From contig JAEUKE010000175.1 of NCBI GenBank assembly GCA_016794345.1, forward strand, positions 1 to 64,000: a DNA stretch of 64,000 nt, given 5' to 3'. This DNA is from Myxococcales bacterium (GTDB lineage Bacteria > Myxococcota_A > Polyangia > Polyangiales > Polyangiaceae). The notes under the pieces are model-generated. The model was not told the DNA's origin, ran no database searches, and saw only the letters and a list, made by a program, of their open reading frames with translations. The position numbers and the translations under genes were made by a program. Below, piece after piece: positions 6,684-15,556 of the stretch. Within the stretch, counting starts at the first letter, position 1; each line of letters opens with the position of its first letter.

Positions 6684-9600
6684 CTACTTGCCCTTGATCG
6701 AGATCTTGCCCGCCGGGGTGCGGCCGAAGACCTCGGGCGCGTACATCTCCTCGGCCTTCGTGGGCGGCACGACGAAGCTGCCGAGCGAGGTCGCACGGGC
6801 CAGGTAGCGGTAGCGGTAGACGCCCGCGGGCAGGTCGTCGACGAAGAAGAGCACGCGGTCGTCGCGGATCTCCTTCGTGTAGGAGGCCCAGCCGCCGCCG
6901 TCCTCGTCGTCTTCGTTCGAGCCGCCGCCGCCCATGGAGAAGCCCGGGCGTCGCGAGCTCGTCGCGAGGCGCATGTCGATCGCCTCGAACCCGGCCGGCA
7001 GCGGATCGTCGATGGCGACGAAGCGGCGCGGCTTGGGCGTCACGACCACGATGTCGGCGAGGACGAGATCGCCGCCGGTGAAGTCGGCGAGGCTGGACTT
7101 GGGGACCACCGCGAGCGCCTCCCCCAGCGTCTCGGGCGTCACCTTGCGCAGGCGTTTCTCGACGTAGAAGCCACGATCGAGCACGTCCGACGGGAGCTTC
7201 TTGCGCACGTACTGGAGGCGCGCCTCGTAGAAGAGCGTCCCCTGCCCTTCGACCGAAAACGCGAGCGGCGTGCTGCCGGCCGCGACGAGCTGCTTGGTGG
7301 GGACCTTGTCGAGGTTCGCCGTGAGCGAGCGTCCCTCGAACGGGTGCTCGGCCACGACGTCGTCGCCGAGGAACACACGCGCCGTCATGTTGGGGACGAC
7401 CTTCTCCTGCGCGCGACGGTAGTCGCCGAGGGCGAGCAGGGCCCAGGCCGTCTCCTGGGTGGAGCGCCAGGCGGCGCCGTCTCGCTTGCCGAGGAGCCCG
7501 CCCACGATCTGCTTGGCGAGCGGGTGATCGGGCTTCGCGTGGAGCAGCGCGCGGAGCACGATGGCCGTGGTCCGTGTCTCCGAGTCGAGGTAGCCGAGGT
7601 AAGCGTCCCCGCGGTTCTCGACGATGCGCACGACGGGGCCGTCGAGCCGGACGAGCGACTCGAGCTCCTCGCGCAGGATCGCGATGCTGCTCGGATCGCT
7701 CTTCTGCAGGACCATGGCCGACAGCAAGAACGCCTTCGAGTAGGCCGGCATCTCCTTGCGGCTCTCGAAGAGCGTGCTCGTCCGCCCCGGATCGCCCTTG
7801 CCCTGCTCGGCGAGGACGTACATCGCGAAAGGCCCGAGGAAATACATCGTCTCGGCGTCCCCCTTCTGCACGAGTCCCAGGAGGTGCCGCGTCGCGCTCT
7901 CGATGACGCCTTCGGGGACGCGGTAGCCCTTCTTCTTCGCCTCGCCAAGGCCCCAGAGCGCGTACGCGGTGGCGAACGGGTGCGCGCGCGTGGACTCGGG
8001 CCAGAAGCCGAAGCCGCCGTCGTAGCGCTGGTGCGTGATGAGCTTGGCGACCGTCTTGTCGACGACGTCGTCCAGGTTCGACGGCAGCGGGAAGTGGAAG
8101 TCCTTCGCGAGGTCCCGCATCGCCACGAGCGGCACGAGGCGGCTGGTCAGCTGCTCGGTGCAGCCGTACGGGTAGTCGAGCAGCTGCGTCGCGCCCGCGT
8201 CGAGGCCCACGAGCGCCGTCGAGGCGGTGGTGAGCGTCAGCTCGCCGGCGTCGTCGCGGATGCCGGACAGATCGCCGAGCTTCTCGGCCGCGGCCGAGTC
8301 GGTCGAGCCGTAGAGCGCGACGGCCTCGGGGGCCATCGGGAGCGCGACGGCGCGCTCCACCACGACCGCGTCGCTCGCGCTCGGGCTCTTCACCGTGAAG
8401 GCGAAGCTCGCGGGGCCGACGGACTTGGCCTCCGCCGGGAAGCGGACCTCGACGCTCTCGCCGGGGCCGACGCGGACGCGCTGCGAGGCCTGGCCGGTGA
8501 GCGAGACCCCCGAGAGCTTCGCGGTCACCTCGATCTCCGCGGTGTCCGTCCCCTTCGAGCTGACGATGACGGAGGCGTCGAACGTGTCGCCGGCGCGGAG
8601 GAAACGCGGCAGGGCCGGGCGGGCCATGAGCGGTTTGCTCGTGACGACGCGCGCGTCCGCGCTGCCGAACCTGTCATCTTCCGCCACGGCGACCGCCATG
8701 ACGCGGTACGTGGTCAGCGAGTCGGGGAGCTTGAAGCGGACCGACGCGTTGCCCTTGTCGTCCGTCACGACCGAGGGGTTGAAGTAGGCCGCCGCGCGGA
8801 AGTCCTTCCGGGCGCCGCCGGCGCCCTCGGCGCCGCCGCCGCCTCCCGCGAGGCCCTTGTCGAGGCCGAGCCCGCTCAGCGGGTCGAAGAGGGTGGCGAG
8901 CGAGGCGCGCCCCTCGAGCGTGGCGACGTGGTTGGAGCGGGTCGCGCCGAAGACGGGGATCGGATCGGGCGTCTTGTAGTCGACGAGCGAGAGCACGCCC
9001 TCGTCCACCGCAAACACGGTGAGCTCGGTCTTGGCGGGCTTGCCGGCCTTGTCCTTCACCGAGAGGTCGACCGCCAGCTCTTCGCCGGGGCGCAGCTCGG
9101 TCTTCAGCGGCTTGACGGTGACCGCGAGCCGGCGCGACTCGGGATCGACCACCAGGTTCGCGAAGCCGAGCTTGTAAGCCGGCGCGCCCAGATCGGGCTT
9201 GTCGCTCGAGGCGGGCGCCTCCTTCGTTCGGCCGCGCACCAGGAGCACCGACACGAAGGCGTTGGGGCGGAGCTTGTCCGTGATGGGGACCGAGATCGTC
9301 GGGGCGGCCCCGGTGATCTTGACCCGCCGCTTCTCGATGACGCCGCTCTTCTCGATCGTGACGAGCGCGTCAGCGTTTTTCCACGGAGACTTGACGAGGA
9401 TCTGCGCGGTGTCGCCGACCTTGTATTCGTCCTTGTCGCGGACGAGCTCGACCTCCGTCCGATCGGACTCTTCGAACGACGAGAACGCGGAGCCGCCCTC
9501 GCCCGTGACGTAGACCGCCGTCGACGCGGAGACCGGGTTCTTGCGGGAGTCGGTCGAGAGCGCGCGGACGAGGTAATAGCCGGCGTCGGGCGGGGTCATG

Positions 9601-12341
9601 TCGCAGCCGACCGGCCTGGGGCCGGTCGTGAGCGCGCACGTCGCGATGACCGAGTCGACCGGAGTGGAGACCGTGGTGGCCGTCCCCTCGCCGCTCGACT
9701 CCTTCGCTGTCGCCCAGACTCGCTTGATGAGCTGGAGCTGAACGGCGACGCCGATCGTGCGCTGGCCCTTGGGCGTGGCCGAGACGACCTTGGGCGAGAG
9801 CTTGCTCTTCGCGGGGACGAACCACCCGTCGAGCGAGATGCCGACGTAGTGCTCGCCGGGGTGAACGATCGCCGTCGTGCTGGCCGAGACGACCTGGCGC
9901 GAGACGTCGTGGATGTCGACGTGGCACGCGAGCGACTCGGGGCCGCGTTGCCCGGGCAGCGCGACGCTGGCGGTGGCGGTCACCTGGCCCTTGGCGTCGA
10001 GCTTGGCGCGGCTGGAGACGAGCTCCGCTTCGCGCGCGGTCTTCTCCGGGAGGTCGTCCCAATAAGCGCGGTCGTTCGTCTCGAACTCCTCCAGGCCCGG
10101 CGGCGTGAAATACGTGTCGCTGCGGTAGACCGCGAGGTCGGCCTCGGAGCCCACCATCGGCGCGCCGAAGAGGTAGTCGCCGCGCGCGGTCCACTTCGCG
10201 GTGTCGCCGCGCACGTACGAGGGCTTGTCGCTCTCGGTCGAAGCCTTGAACTCGACGGGCCGGTACTCGGCCACCTCGAGCTGGTCGTTTGCGACGGGGT
10301 CCTCTCCGATCCGCGCGGTGATCCAGTGTGTCCCGAGCCGCGCGGTCTTGGGGACCTTCACCTCGGCGGAGAACGTGCCGAAGGCCGTCGTGCTCACGGT
10401 CTGGGTCGAGACCTTCTCGCCGTCGGGGCCCTGCACCTCGATTGTGATCGCCTTGCCGGCGCCCACCGACCGCGAGCCGCTCTCGACCGGCTGGCGGAGG
10501 ATGCCCTTCATGTTGGCGCTGTCGCCGGGCCGGTAGATCTTCCGGTCCGAGAAGAGCATCCCCAACATGGGGTCGTCCTCGGGGGAGAAGTCCCACGTGT
10601 AGAGGTTGTCTCGGACGGGCTTGTACGCGAGGTCGTCGCCTGCCTTGACGAAGATGACGGCCTTTTCATCCTGGAAGCTCGGCGCGAAGTCGGTCGCCGA
10701 GAACGTGGCGAAGCCCTGCGCGTCGGTGGTCGCGCGCGCCGGCGCGCCGCTCGGCCGGCGGATCTTCACCTCCGCGCCCGAGACGGGCGAAGCGTCCGAC
10801 AGGCGCGACACCCAGACGAGCGAGCCCGTCTTCGACACCTTGGCGGTGATCGCCAGATCCGTGACCTGGCCCACGCTCCGCTCCTCGCGCTCGTCCCCAT
10901 CGGACGTGTAGCGGATGGCGACCGCAAACGGGCCGCGTCCCTTGGTGGAGCCGAGGATGGACGCGAGCCCGACCTTGGCGACCTGGCGCACGTTCTTCTG
11001 ACCCGCCGGGACCTTGCGCTTCGTGAAGCCGGCGCGCTTCTCGAGCGCCGCGAACTTCACCTCGTCGTTCTCGATCGCGAGCACGTCGTCCTCCGAGAGG
11101 GCGATCGTGCCGAGCTCGAGGTCGGACGCGTTGATGTGGGCGACCGAGATGTCCTTCTTGGTCCGCGACTCGAGCACGCCGTTCGTGAGCCCGATGCGGG
11201 CGACCGGCCACAGATCGCCGAAGTCGAGGCGCTGGGTCGACGGCGACTTCAGGAGCTGGCCGAAGCGGTCCGCGAACCCGGTCGCGACGCGCACGGTGTA
11301 GGAGCGGCCAGGCTGGAAGTTGCCGGAGAGCCAGAGGTCGCTGGTGAAGGAGTCGTCGTCCAGCCAGCCCGGCCAGGAGACCTTCACCGCCGGCTCGATC
11401 GTGAGGGCCTTCTTCAGGTCCTTCACCCGGACCTCGTTGCTGAGGCTGACCGAGATGCCCGAGCTCGCCGAGCACTTCTTGCCCGGCGCGTCGCGGTTGC
11501 AGCCGATCTCCGAGACGACGAGCGGGCCGACCGTTCGGTAGTCGATCACGTCCTCGCGCTCGGCCGTGAGCGGGCCCTCTTTCCCGCGGAGCGCGGCCGC
11601 CACGCGGACGCGGACGGCCGAGTCGAGCGGCAGCTTGTTCTTCGGCTTGATCTGGAAGGTTCGATCCTTCGCCGTGTCGGTGGGGCCCTCGGCGACCGCC
11701 ACGATGTCGGCCGCGGCGCCTTTGTCTCCGATCTCGAGCCGCACGTTCTTCTGGACCTCGGCGAGGTCGACCGGCTGGTTGAAGGTGATCGTGAAGGTCG
11801 AGGATGGATCGAGGCGGTCGCTGCCGCGGTAGGGGGCCGAGCTCATCACGGCGGGCCGCTCGGTCTCGAAGTCGAAGCGGAAGTCCTCTGCCAGGACGTC
11901 GCCGTCGAGGGCCTTTGTCCCCTTGGGGATCGTCACCGTGAACTTCGTCGCCGCCGGCAGGCGCGCCGCGCCTCCGCCTCCGGCTCGCTCGGGGATGAAG
12001 CTCGCGGCGCGGGTGCCGGTCCACTGCCACGTCCCCGGGATCGACGGCTCGACCTTGCCGGGGAACGGGTCCTCCTTGCCTGCCGTGTCGAGCTCGCGCA
12101 GCGGCTTGTTGAAGAGCACCGTGATCTCGGCAGGGCCGTCGAGCTTGCCTTTCGGCGAGGCGAACACCACGGCGAGCGGCCCGGTCTCCTCCTCGGCGCC
12201 GCCGACCTCGCGCAGCGCGAGCGTCCCACGTGGCGCGACGTTGGGCGCCTGCGCACCCTGGACGCAGGCGAGGACGAGGACGAGGACGACGAGCGACGCC
12301 GACGCGTAAGCGCCGGGGCGCTTCCTCCGCGAGTCTTGCAT
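6684..12341 (-). CDS. yfhM: Bacterial alpha-2-macroglobulin lipoprotein with thioester motif
   Basis: 1885 aa. The N-terminal signal ends in VLAC, a lipobox variant, suggesting anchoring in the periplasm. The body shows MG-type domains, bait-region-like low-complexity sequence (GGGGGAEGAGGARKDF) and an 'ADTTAY'-like A2M core (TTYRVMAVA). The thioester motif CTEQ (1394-1397) sits in YPYGCTEQLTSR. A helical TED domain follows, then a C-terminal receptor-like domain. These proteins trap proteases by covalent linkage through the thioester after bait cleavage. Length and gene partner match the E. coli YfhM class, which is about 1650 aa; this one is somewhat longer at the N-terminus. A huge antisense open frame lies opposite (see rejected items). 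Confidence 0.95.
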   Translation of the reverse strand: MQDSRRKRPGAYASASLVVLVLVLACVQGAQAPNVAPRGTLALREVGGAEEETGPLAVVFASPKGKLDGPAEITVLFNKPLRELDTAGKEDPFPGKVEPSIPGTWQWTGTRAASFIPERAGGGGAARLPAATKFTVTIPKGTKALDGDVLAEDFRFDFETERPAVMSSAPYRGSDRLDPSSTFTITFNQPVDLAEVQKNVRLEIGDKGAAADIVAVAEGPTDTAKDRTFQIKPKNKLPLDSAVRVRVAAALRGKEGPLTAEREDVIDYRTVGPLVVSEIGCNRDAPGKKCSASSGISVSLSNEVRVKDLKKALTIEPAVKVSWPGWLDDDSFTSDLWLSGNFQPGRSYTVRVATGFADRFGQLLKSPSTQRLDFGDLWPVARIGLTNGVLESRTKKDISVAHINASDLELGTIALSEDDVLAIENDEVKFAALEKRAGFTKRKVPAGQKNVRQVAKVGLASILGSTKGRGPFAVAIRYTSDGDEREERSVGQVTDLAITAKVSKTGSLVWVSRLSDASPVSGAEVKIRRPSGAPARATTDAQGFATFSATDFAPSFQDEKAVIFVKAGDDLAYKPVRDNLYTWDFSPEDDPMLGMLFSDRKIYRPGDSANMKGILRQPVESGSRSVGAGKAITIEVQGPDGEKVSTQTVSTTAFGTFSAEVKVPKTARLGTHWITARIGEDPVANDQLEVAEYRPVEFKASTESDKPSYVRGDTAKWTARGDYLFGAPMVGSEADLAVYRSDTYFTPPGLEEFETNDRAYWDDLPEKTAREAELVSSRAKLDAKGQVTATASVALPGQRGPESLACHVDIHDVSRQVVSASTTAIVHPGEHYVGISLDGWFVPAKSKLSPKVVSATPKGQRTIGVAVQLQLIKRVWATAKESSGEGTATTVSTPVDSVIATCALTTGPRPVGCDMTPPDAGYYLVRALSTDSRKNPVSASTAVYVTGEGGSAFSSFEESDRTEVELVRDKDEYKVGDTAQILVKSPWKNADALVTIEKSGVIEKRRVKITGAAPTISVPITDKLRPNAFVSVLLVRGRTKEAPASSDKPDLGAPAYKLGFANLVVDPESRRLAVTVKPLKTELRPGEELAVDLSVKDKAGKPAKTELTVFAVDEGVLSLVDYKTPDPIPVFGATRSNHVATLEGRASLATLFDPLSGLGLDKGLAGGGGGAEGAGGARKDFRAAAYFNPSVVTDDKGNASVRFKLPDSLTTYRVMAVAVAEDDRFGSADARVVTSKPLMARPALPRFLRAGDTFDASVIVSSKGTDTAEIEVTAKLSGVSLTGQASQRVRVGPGESVEVRFPAEAKSVGPASFAFTVKSPSASDAVVVERAVALPMAPEAVALYGSTDSAAAEKLGDLSGIRDDAGELTLTTASTALVGLDAGATQLLDYPYGCTEQLTSRLVPLVAMRDLAKDFHFPLPSNLDDVVDKTVAKLITHQRYDGGFGFWPESTRAHPFATAYALWGLGEAKKKGYRVPEGVIESATRHLLGLVQKGDAETMYFLGPFAMYVLAEQGKGDPGRTSTLFESRKEMPAYSKAFLLSAMVLQKSDPSSIAILREELESLVRLDGPVVRIVENRGDAYLGYLDSETRTTAIVLRALLHAKPDHPLAKQIVGGLLGKRDGAAWRSTQETAWALLALGDYRRAQEKVVPNMTARVFLGDDVVAEHPFEGRSLTANLDKVPTKQLVAAGSTPLAFSVEGQGTLFYEARLQYVRKKLPSDVLDRGFYVEKRLRKVTPETLGEALAVVPKSSLADFTGGDLVLADIVVVTPKPRRFVAIDDPLPAGFEAIDMRLATSSRRPGFSMGGGGSNEDDEDGGGWASYTKEIRDDRVLFFVDDLPAGVYRYRYLARATSLGSFVVPPTKAEEMYAPEVFGRTPAGKISIKGK

Positions 12342-12406
12342 GGCGCGCAGTTCAGCAATACCGAGGCCTGGGGCGCAAGGCTGATTGCGGCCCGGATGCG
12401 ACAGAG

Positions 12407-12448
12407 GCGCCGTGTCTGCCCGGCAACGCGCCGTGTCCGCCGGGCTAC
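12407..12448. repeat. Two tandem imperfect 21-bp repeats
   Basis: GCGCCGTGTCTGCCCGGCAAC (12407-12427, one base over the unit as written) is followed at once by a second copy differing at three positions (12428-12448). It lies in the 132-bp gap between xerD and the alpha-2-macroglobulin start, on the promoter side of the macroglobulin gene. Whether it is an operator or chance cannot be told from one example. Confidence 0.4.
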
Positions 12449-12473
12449 GGTCGCGTCTCCTCGCTCGGCGTGG

Positions 12474-13352
12474 TCAGGCTCGTGGATGCGCGGCGCGGTG
12501 CGCTCGCCTTACGTGATCGGAGCTGACGTGTGTGTAGATCTCGGTGGTCGAGATGTCCGCGTGTCCGAGCATCGCTTGCACGCTGCGGAGATCGGCGCCG
12601 CCGGCCAGGAGGTGGGTCGCGAAGGTGTGGCGCACCCAATGAGGCGACACGGGCTTGGTGATCCCCGCGATCGCCGCGTACCGCTTGAGGAGCTTGAAGA
12701 AGCCCTGGCGCGTGAGCCCCTTCGTGGAGCGCCCGAGAAAGAGCACCTCGGACCGCGCGCCGGGGTGCGAGGCTCGATGCTCGAGGTAGGCCGTGAGCTC
12801 GCGCAGCGCCAGATCGCCAACGGGCACGATGCGACGCTTCTGTCCCTTGCCGAGAGGGATCACGACGCCACGCAAGAGGTCGACGTCTGCGAGGCGCAGC
12901 GAAACCAGCTCACTCACCCGAAGCCCCGACGCGTAGAGCAGGAAAAACATCGCCCGATCGCGCGAGCCGCGGAGCGTCGTTGCGTCAGGGGCCTCGCAGA
13001 GCCGAAGCGCCTCGTCTTGTGTCAGGTGCTTGGGCAGCCGGCGGCCGAGGCGCGGCCGGTCCACGAGCGAGGCCGGGTCCACCGTGATCACGCGCTCGCG
13101 GACGAGGAACTTGCAGAACCCGCGGATCGCCGAGAGGCGCCGGGCCGTCGAGCGAGCGCTCTCCCGCGAGGAAGCGAGGAAGCTCGCGATCGCCGGGGTG
13201 TCGATCGCCTCGGCCTCCCCAACGCCGAGCGCGTCGAGGTGAGCGACGAAACGCGCCAGATCGGAGCCGTAAGCCTCGAGGGTCGCCGGCGACAGGGCTC
13301 GTTCGACGCGGAGGTGATCGAGGTAGGAGTCGATCCAGCCGGCGACGAGCAT
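12474..13352 (-). CDS. xerD: Tyrosine recombinase XerD/XerC
   Basis: 292 aa from ATG 13352; the frame opens with a TTG 21 bp upstream that I consider less likely. An N-terminal SAM-like core-binding domain (about 1-100) is followed by the catalytic domain with Arg145 (SGLRVSEL), Lys in GKGQKRR (169-174), His238 and Arg241 (HWVRHTFATHLL), His264 (LGHADISTTEIYTH) and nucleophile Tyr273. The family resolves chromosome dimers at dif during division. Length and motif spacing fit the housekeeping Xer class rather than a phage integrase, and no att site or mobile genes are nearby. I favour XerD over XerC only weakly. Confidence 0.93.
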   Translation of the reverse strand: MLVAGWIDSYLDHLRVERALSPATLEAYGSDLARFVAHLDALGVGEAEAIDTPAIASFLASSRESARSTARRLSAIRGFCKFLVRERVITVDPASLVDRPRLGRRLPKHLTQDEALRLCEAPDATTLRGSRDRAMFFLLYASGLRVSELVSLRLADVDLLRGVVIPLGKGQKRRIVPVGDLALRELTAYLEHRASHPGARSEVLFLGRSTKGLTRQGFFKLLKRYAAIAGITKPVSPHWVRHTFATHLLAGGADLRSVQAMLGHADISTTEIYTHVSSDHVRRAHRAAHPRA

Positions 13353-13369
13353 CCCCCGAGAATGCCACG

Positions 13370-13406
13370 ACAAAACGAAGGCCCGCCACTAAATGGCGAG
13401 CCTTCG
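13370..13406 (-). terminator. Intrinsic terminator downstream of rpmB
   Basis: On the minus strand CGAAGGCTCGCCA, loop TTTAG, TGGCGGGCCTTCG (one internal mismatch) is followed by TTTTGTCG. This is a canonical hairpin plus U-run, placed between rpmB and xerD. It should end rpmB transcription or attenuate entry into xerD. Confidence 0.8.
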
Positions 13407-13467
13407 CTCACGCCTCCGTCGAGGCGGGGCCTCTGTTGAGGCGCACCGCTGTCGAGGACGGCGAAAC

Positions 13468-13692
13468 CTACAGCTTGACGCCGTAGCGCTTCGCGTACTC
13501 TTCGATGCCGATCTTGTCGATCGTGCGGAGGTCGCGCGTCGTCAGGTTGAGCGTGACGAACCGGCCCTCTGCCGGGAGGTAAACCCGACGGGTTTGGATG
13601 TTGACGTTCTGCCAGCGCTTCGTCTTGATGTTGGAATGCGAGACGTTTCGCGCCAGGAGCTTTCGCTTGCCGGTAATGTCACTCTTGGCCAT
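13468..13692 (-). CDS. rpmB: 50S ribosomal protein L28
   Basis: 74 aa. It begins MAKSDITGKRKLLARNVSHS, typical of L28, and ends KRYGVKL. Conserved features are SHSNIKTKRWQ, the RRVYLP segment and the C-terminal TIDKIG. I chose ATG 13692; the frame extends only four codons further to a TTG. No zinc-type CxxC pair is present, so it is the zinc-free form. A TTGACA-like box lies at 13726-13731 on the minus strand in the 52-bp upstream gap, but no good -10 goes with it. Confidence 0.96.
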   Translation of the reverse strand: MAKSDITGKRKLLARNVSHSNIKTKRWQNVNIQTRRVYLPAEGRFVTLNLTTRDLRTIDKIGIEEYAKRYGVKL

Positions 13693-13744
13693 GGGGCGGC
13701 GCAAGGTGCCCTACGACGCGGAGCTTGTCAAGCGGAGTTCTCTG

Positions 13745-14566
13745 TCAGGGGGAAGCTCGGCCGAAGGCCTCGACCGCGGCCCGCGCGAAGCCCTGGGCCT
13801 TCTTGAGGCCGGCCGGCACCAGGGTGAGCGCGTCTTCGTCCATGTAGATCCGCCGGGCGAGCTCGATCTGCACCGCGTGCACGCCCTGCGCGGGCCTTCC
13901 GTAGGCGCCGGTCGCGTGGCCCCCCTGGTACGGATCGTCGTGTTTGAGCGAGTAGCCGGCGGCCTGCGCCGCGGCGTCGACGCAGGCGATGATCGCGTCC
14001 GAAGCGGTCGTGCGGCCCCGCGTGCCCGGCACGACGTCCGCCCTGCCCTTGCCGACGTCCACGTGGCCGCGGCGGCCCGTGCTCGGCATCGAGTGGGCGC
14101 ACACGAGGACGACGTGCCCGAACTTGGCTCTCTTCTCGTCGAGGAGGTCGGTGAGCGCGCGATGGTACGGGTCGTAGAGGAGCGCCAGCCGCCGCTCGAG
14201 CTCCGACCGCGGGAGGCGGCGGTTGATGATGGGCTCCCCCTCCGTCGTCGTGCGCCAGACCAGGCCGCGCGGGCGCGCGTCCGCGCGGCCGCCCTCCACG
14301 GCGAACCCGTCGTAGTCGTCGCGTGCCCGGTTGAGATCCAGGACGAAGCGGCTCATCTTCGCGGCGAGCACGGTGGCGCCGGCCTCGTGGGTGGGGCCGA
14401 ACACGTGATCGACGAAGAGGTCAGCGTCCCGTCCGAGCGACCGCAGCGGGGCGATCATGAAGGCGAGCGAGGTGGGATCGACCGACAGCCCCGCGTGCGG
14501 GATCTCGACGACGACGGGGATCTCGCGCTCCGGCGCCGGCCGGTGAACGACGAACGGATCTGTCAT
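13745..14566 (-). CDS. N-formylglutamate amidohydrolase family protein
   Basis: 273 aa. It matches the HutG/FGase family (zinc-dependent deformylation of N-formyl-L-glutamate): VEIPHAGL near the N-terminus, DLFVDHVF, DLNRARDDY, VCAHSMPS, HDDPYQGGHATGAYG and a C-terminal QIELARRIYMDE. The start ATG 14566 overlaps the stop of the gamma-glutamyltransferase-like gene by 4 bp (ATGA). No other histidine-catabolism gene is near, so the natural substrate may be another N-formyl or N-acyl amino acid. Confidence 0.88.
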   Translation of the reverse strand: MTDPFVVHRPAPEREIPVVVEIPHAGLSVDPTSLAFMIAPLRSLGRDADLFVDHVFGPTHEAGATVLAAKMSRFVLDLNRARDDYDGFAVEGGRADARPRGLVWRTTTEGEPIINRRLPRSELERRLALLYDPYHRALTDLLDEKRAKFGHVVLVCAHSMPSTGRRGHVDVGKGRADVVPGTRGRTTASDAIIACVDAAAQAAGYSLKHDDPYQGGHATGAYGRPAQGVHAVQIELARRIYMDEDALTLVPAGLKKAQGFARAAVEAFGRASP

Positions 14567-15546
14567 TCTTGTCGTCTCCACGGGCGCGCCGAGCCGGACT
14601 CGGCGAGCGCCGCGATGGAGGCCCCCCACCCGGCGAGCCACGTGGAAGGAGCGAGCCCCTCCGCGAGGGACGGGCCGTCCCCGGGGTCGCCGTCGAAGAC
14701 GACCGCCGCCCGGAGCGCCGCGCCCGCGTCCACCAGGGCGACGCGCGCGGGCACCGGCAGGATTGTCCGCGGGGCGACCCGCGTCTTGCCTCGCCGGACG
14801 GGCTCCGCCACCGCGGGCAGCTCGATCTCGAGCTCGGGGACGGCCACGCCGGGCTGTTCCGTCTGGAACGTGGCGAGCACCGCGACGAGGCCCCACGCGT
14901 CCACCGCGGCGACGGCCGAGACGCGCGCCTCACCCGCCGAAGGCCAGGGCTCCGAAACGACGCGCAGCTCGGCCGCCTTGCCCGAGACTCGCGCGGGTTG
15001 GTCGTCCGCGCGGGCGCCGGCCAGATCGTCCGCGGTGAGCAGACCGCCGACGTTCGTGCTCGCGGCGGCGAGGATCGGCTCGGCCACCGAGGCCCGGCCG
15101 AGCGCAGGCATGCCGCCTTCGCCGAGCTGCGCGAGCAGGTCGCCTCGGCGGCGAGCGCCGGCCTCACGTGCCGCCGCCGCCGCGCCCTTCGTGAGCTCGC
15201 GCAGCGAGCGCCGTCCGTGTGACGCGTGCAGCAGGATGGCCATGTGAGGCGCGCGCGGAGCCGCGGCTCGCGCCTGGTGTGGCGGCGTCTCGCCAGGGAC
15301 CGTACCGCGCGGACGAGCCGCCCCGGCGCCCGGCTGCATCGCGCGGCCGTCGAAGGCGCGCGCGCCCGCGCCGGCGCCGCCCACGAGGGCGATGGCCGGC
15401 GCGAGGAGCACGCCGGGAGAGCGCGCCGCCATGGAGAAATAGGCGGCCACGACGGCATCCGCCGCGCTGCCCTTCGCGGCGAGGAGCTCCTCCGCCGCCG
15501 CCGTGCTGTCCAGATCGGTCGCGATCGCGGCCGCTTTCGCCTTCAC
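14563..15546 (-). CDS. Shortened gamma-glutamyltransferase-like protein, probably non-catalytic
   Basis: 327 aa, GTG start. The N-terminal part resembles gamma-glutamyltranspeptidases: AIATDLDSTAAAEELLAAKGSAADAVVAAY matches the family's segment ending GNAVDAAVAA (positions 8-36 here), ARAFDGRAMQP matches the DGRE region and GGLLTADDLAG matches GGLLTLEDLA. Family members are about 550-580 aa and are cleaved before a catalytic Thr in a GTTH-type motif. I find no such motif, and the glycine-rich GGGGF stretch is replaced by APAIALVGG. The gene lies 10 bp after the DUF72-like gene and overlaps the next gene. I infer a degenerate paralogue with a binding or altered role. Confidence 0.55.
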   Translation of the reverse strand: MKAKAAAIATDLDSTAAAEELLAAKGSAADAVVAAYFSMAARSPGVLLAPAIALVGGAGAGARAFDGRAMQPGAGAARPRGTVPGETPPHQARAAAPRAPHMAILLHASHGRRSLRELTKGAAAAAREAGARRRGDLLAQLGEGGMPALGRASVAEPILAAASTNVGGLLTADDLAGARADDQPARVSGKAAELRVVSEPWPSAGEARVSAVAAVDAWGLVAVLATFQTEQPGVAVPELEIELPAVAEPVRRGKTRVAPRTILPVPARVALVDAGAALRAAVVFDGDPGDGPSLAEGLAPSTWLAGWGASIAALAESGSARPWRRQE

Positions 15547-15556
15547 GGAGCCGACC

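Noticed and set aside
12474..13352. Possibility that the tyrosine recombinase marks an integrated element
   Set aside because: Length and motifs fit housekeeping Xer, there are no phage or transfer genes, and no direct repeats or tRNA insertion site were seen around it.
6675..13439. A 2254-codon open frame on the + strand, opposite the alpha-2-macroglobulin gene
   Set aside because: It is a by-product of high GC and third-position codon bias on the real strand. It is Arg/Ala/Glu/Gly-rich without domains, while the opposite strand has a full family match including CTEQ.
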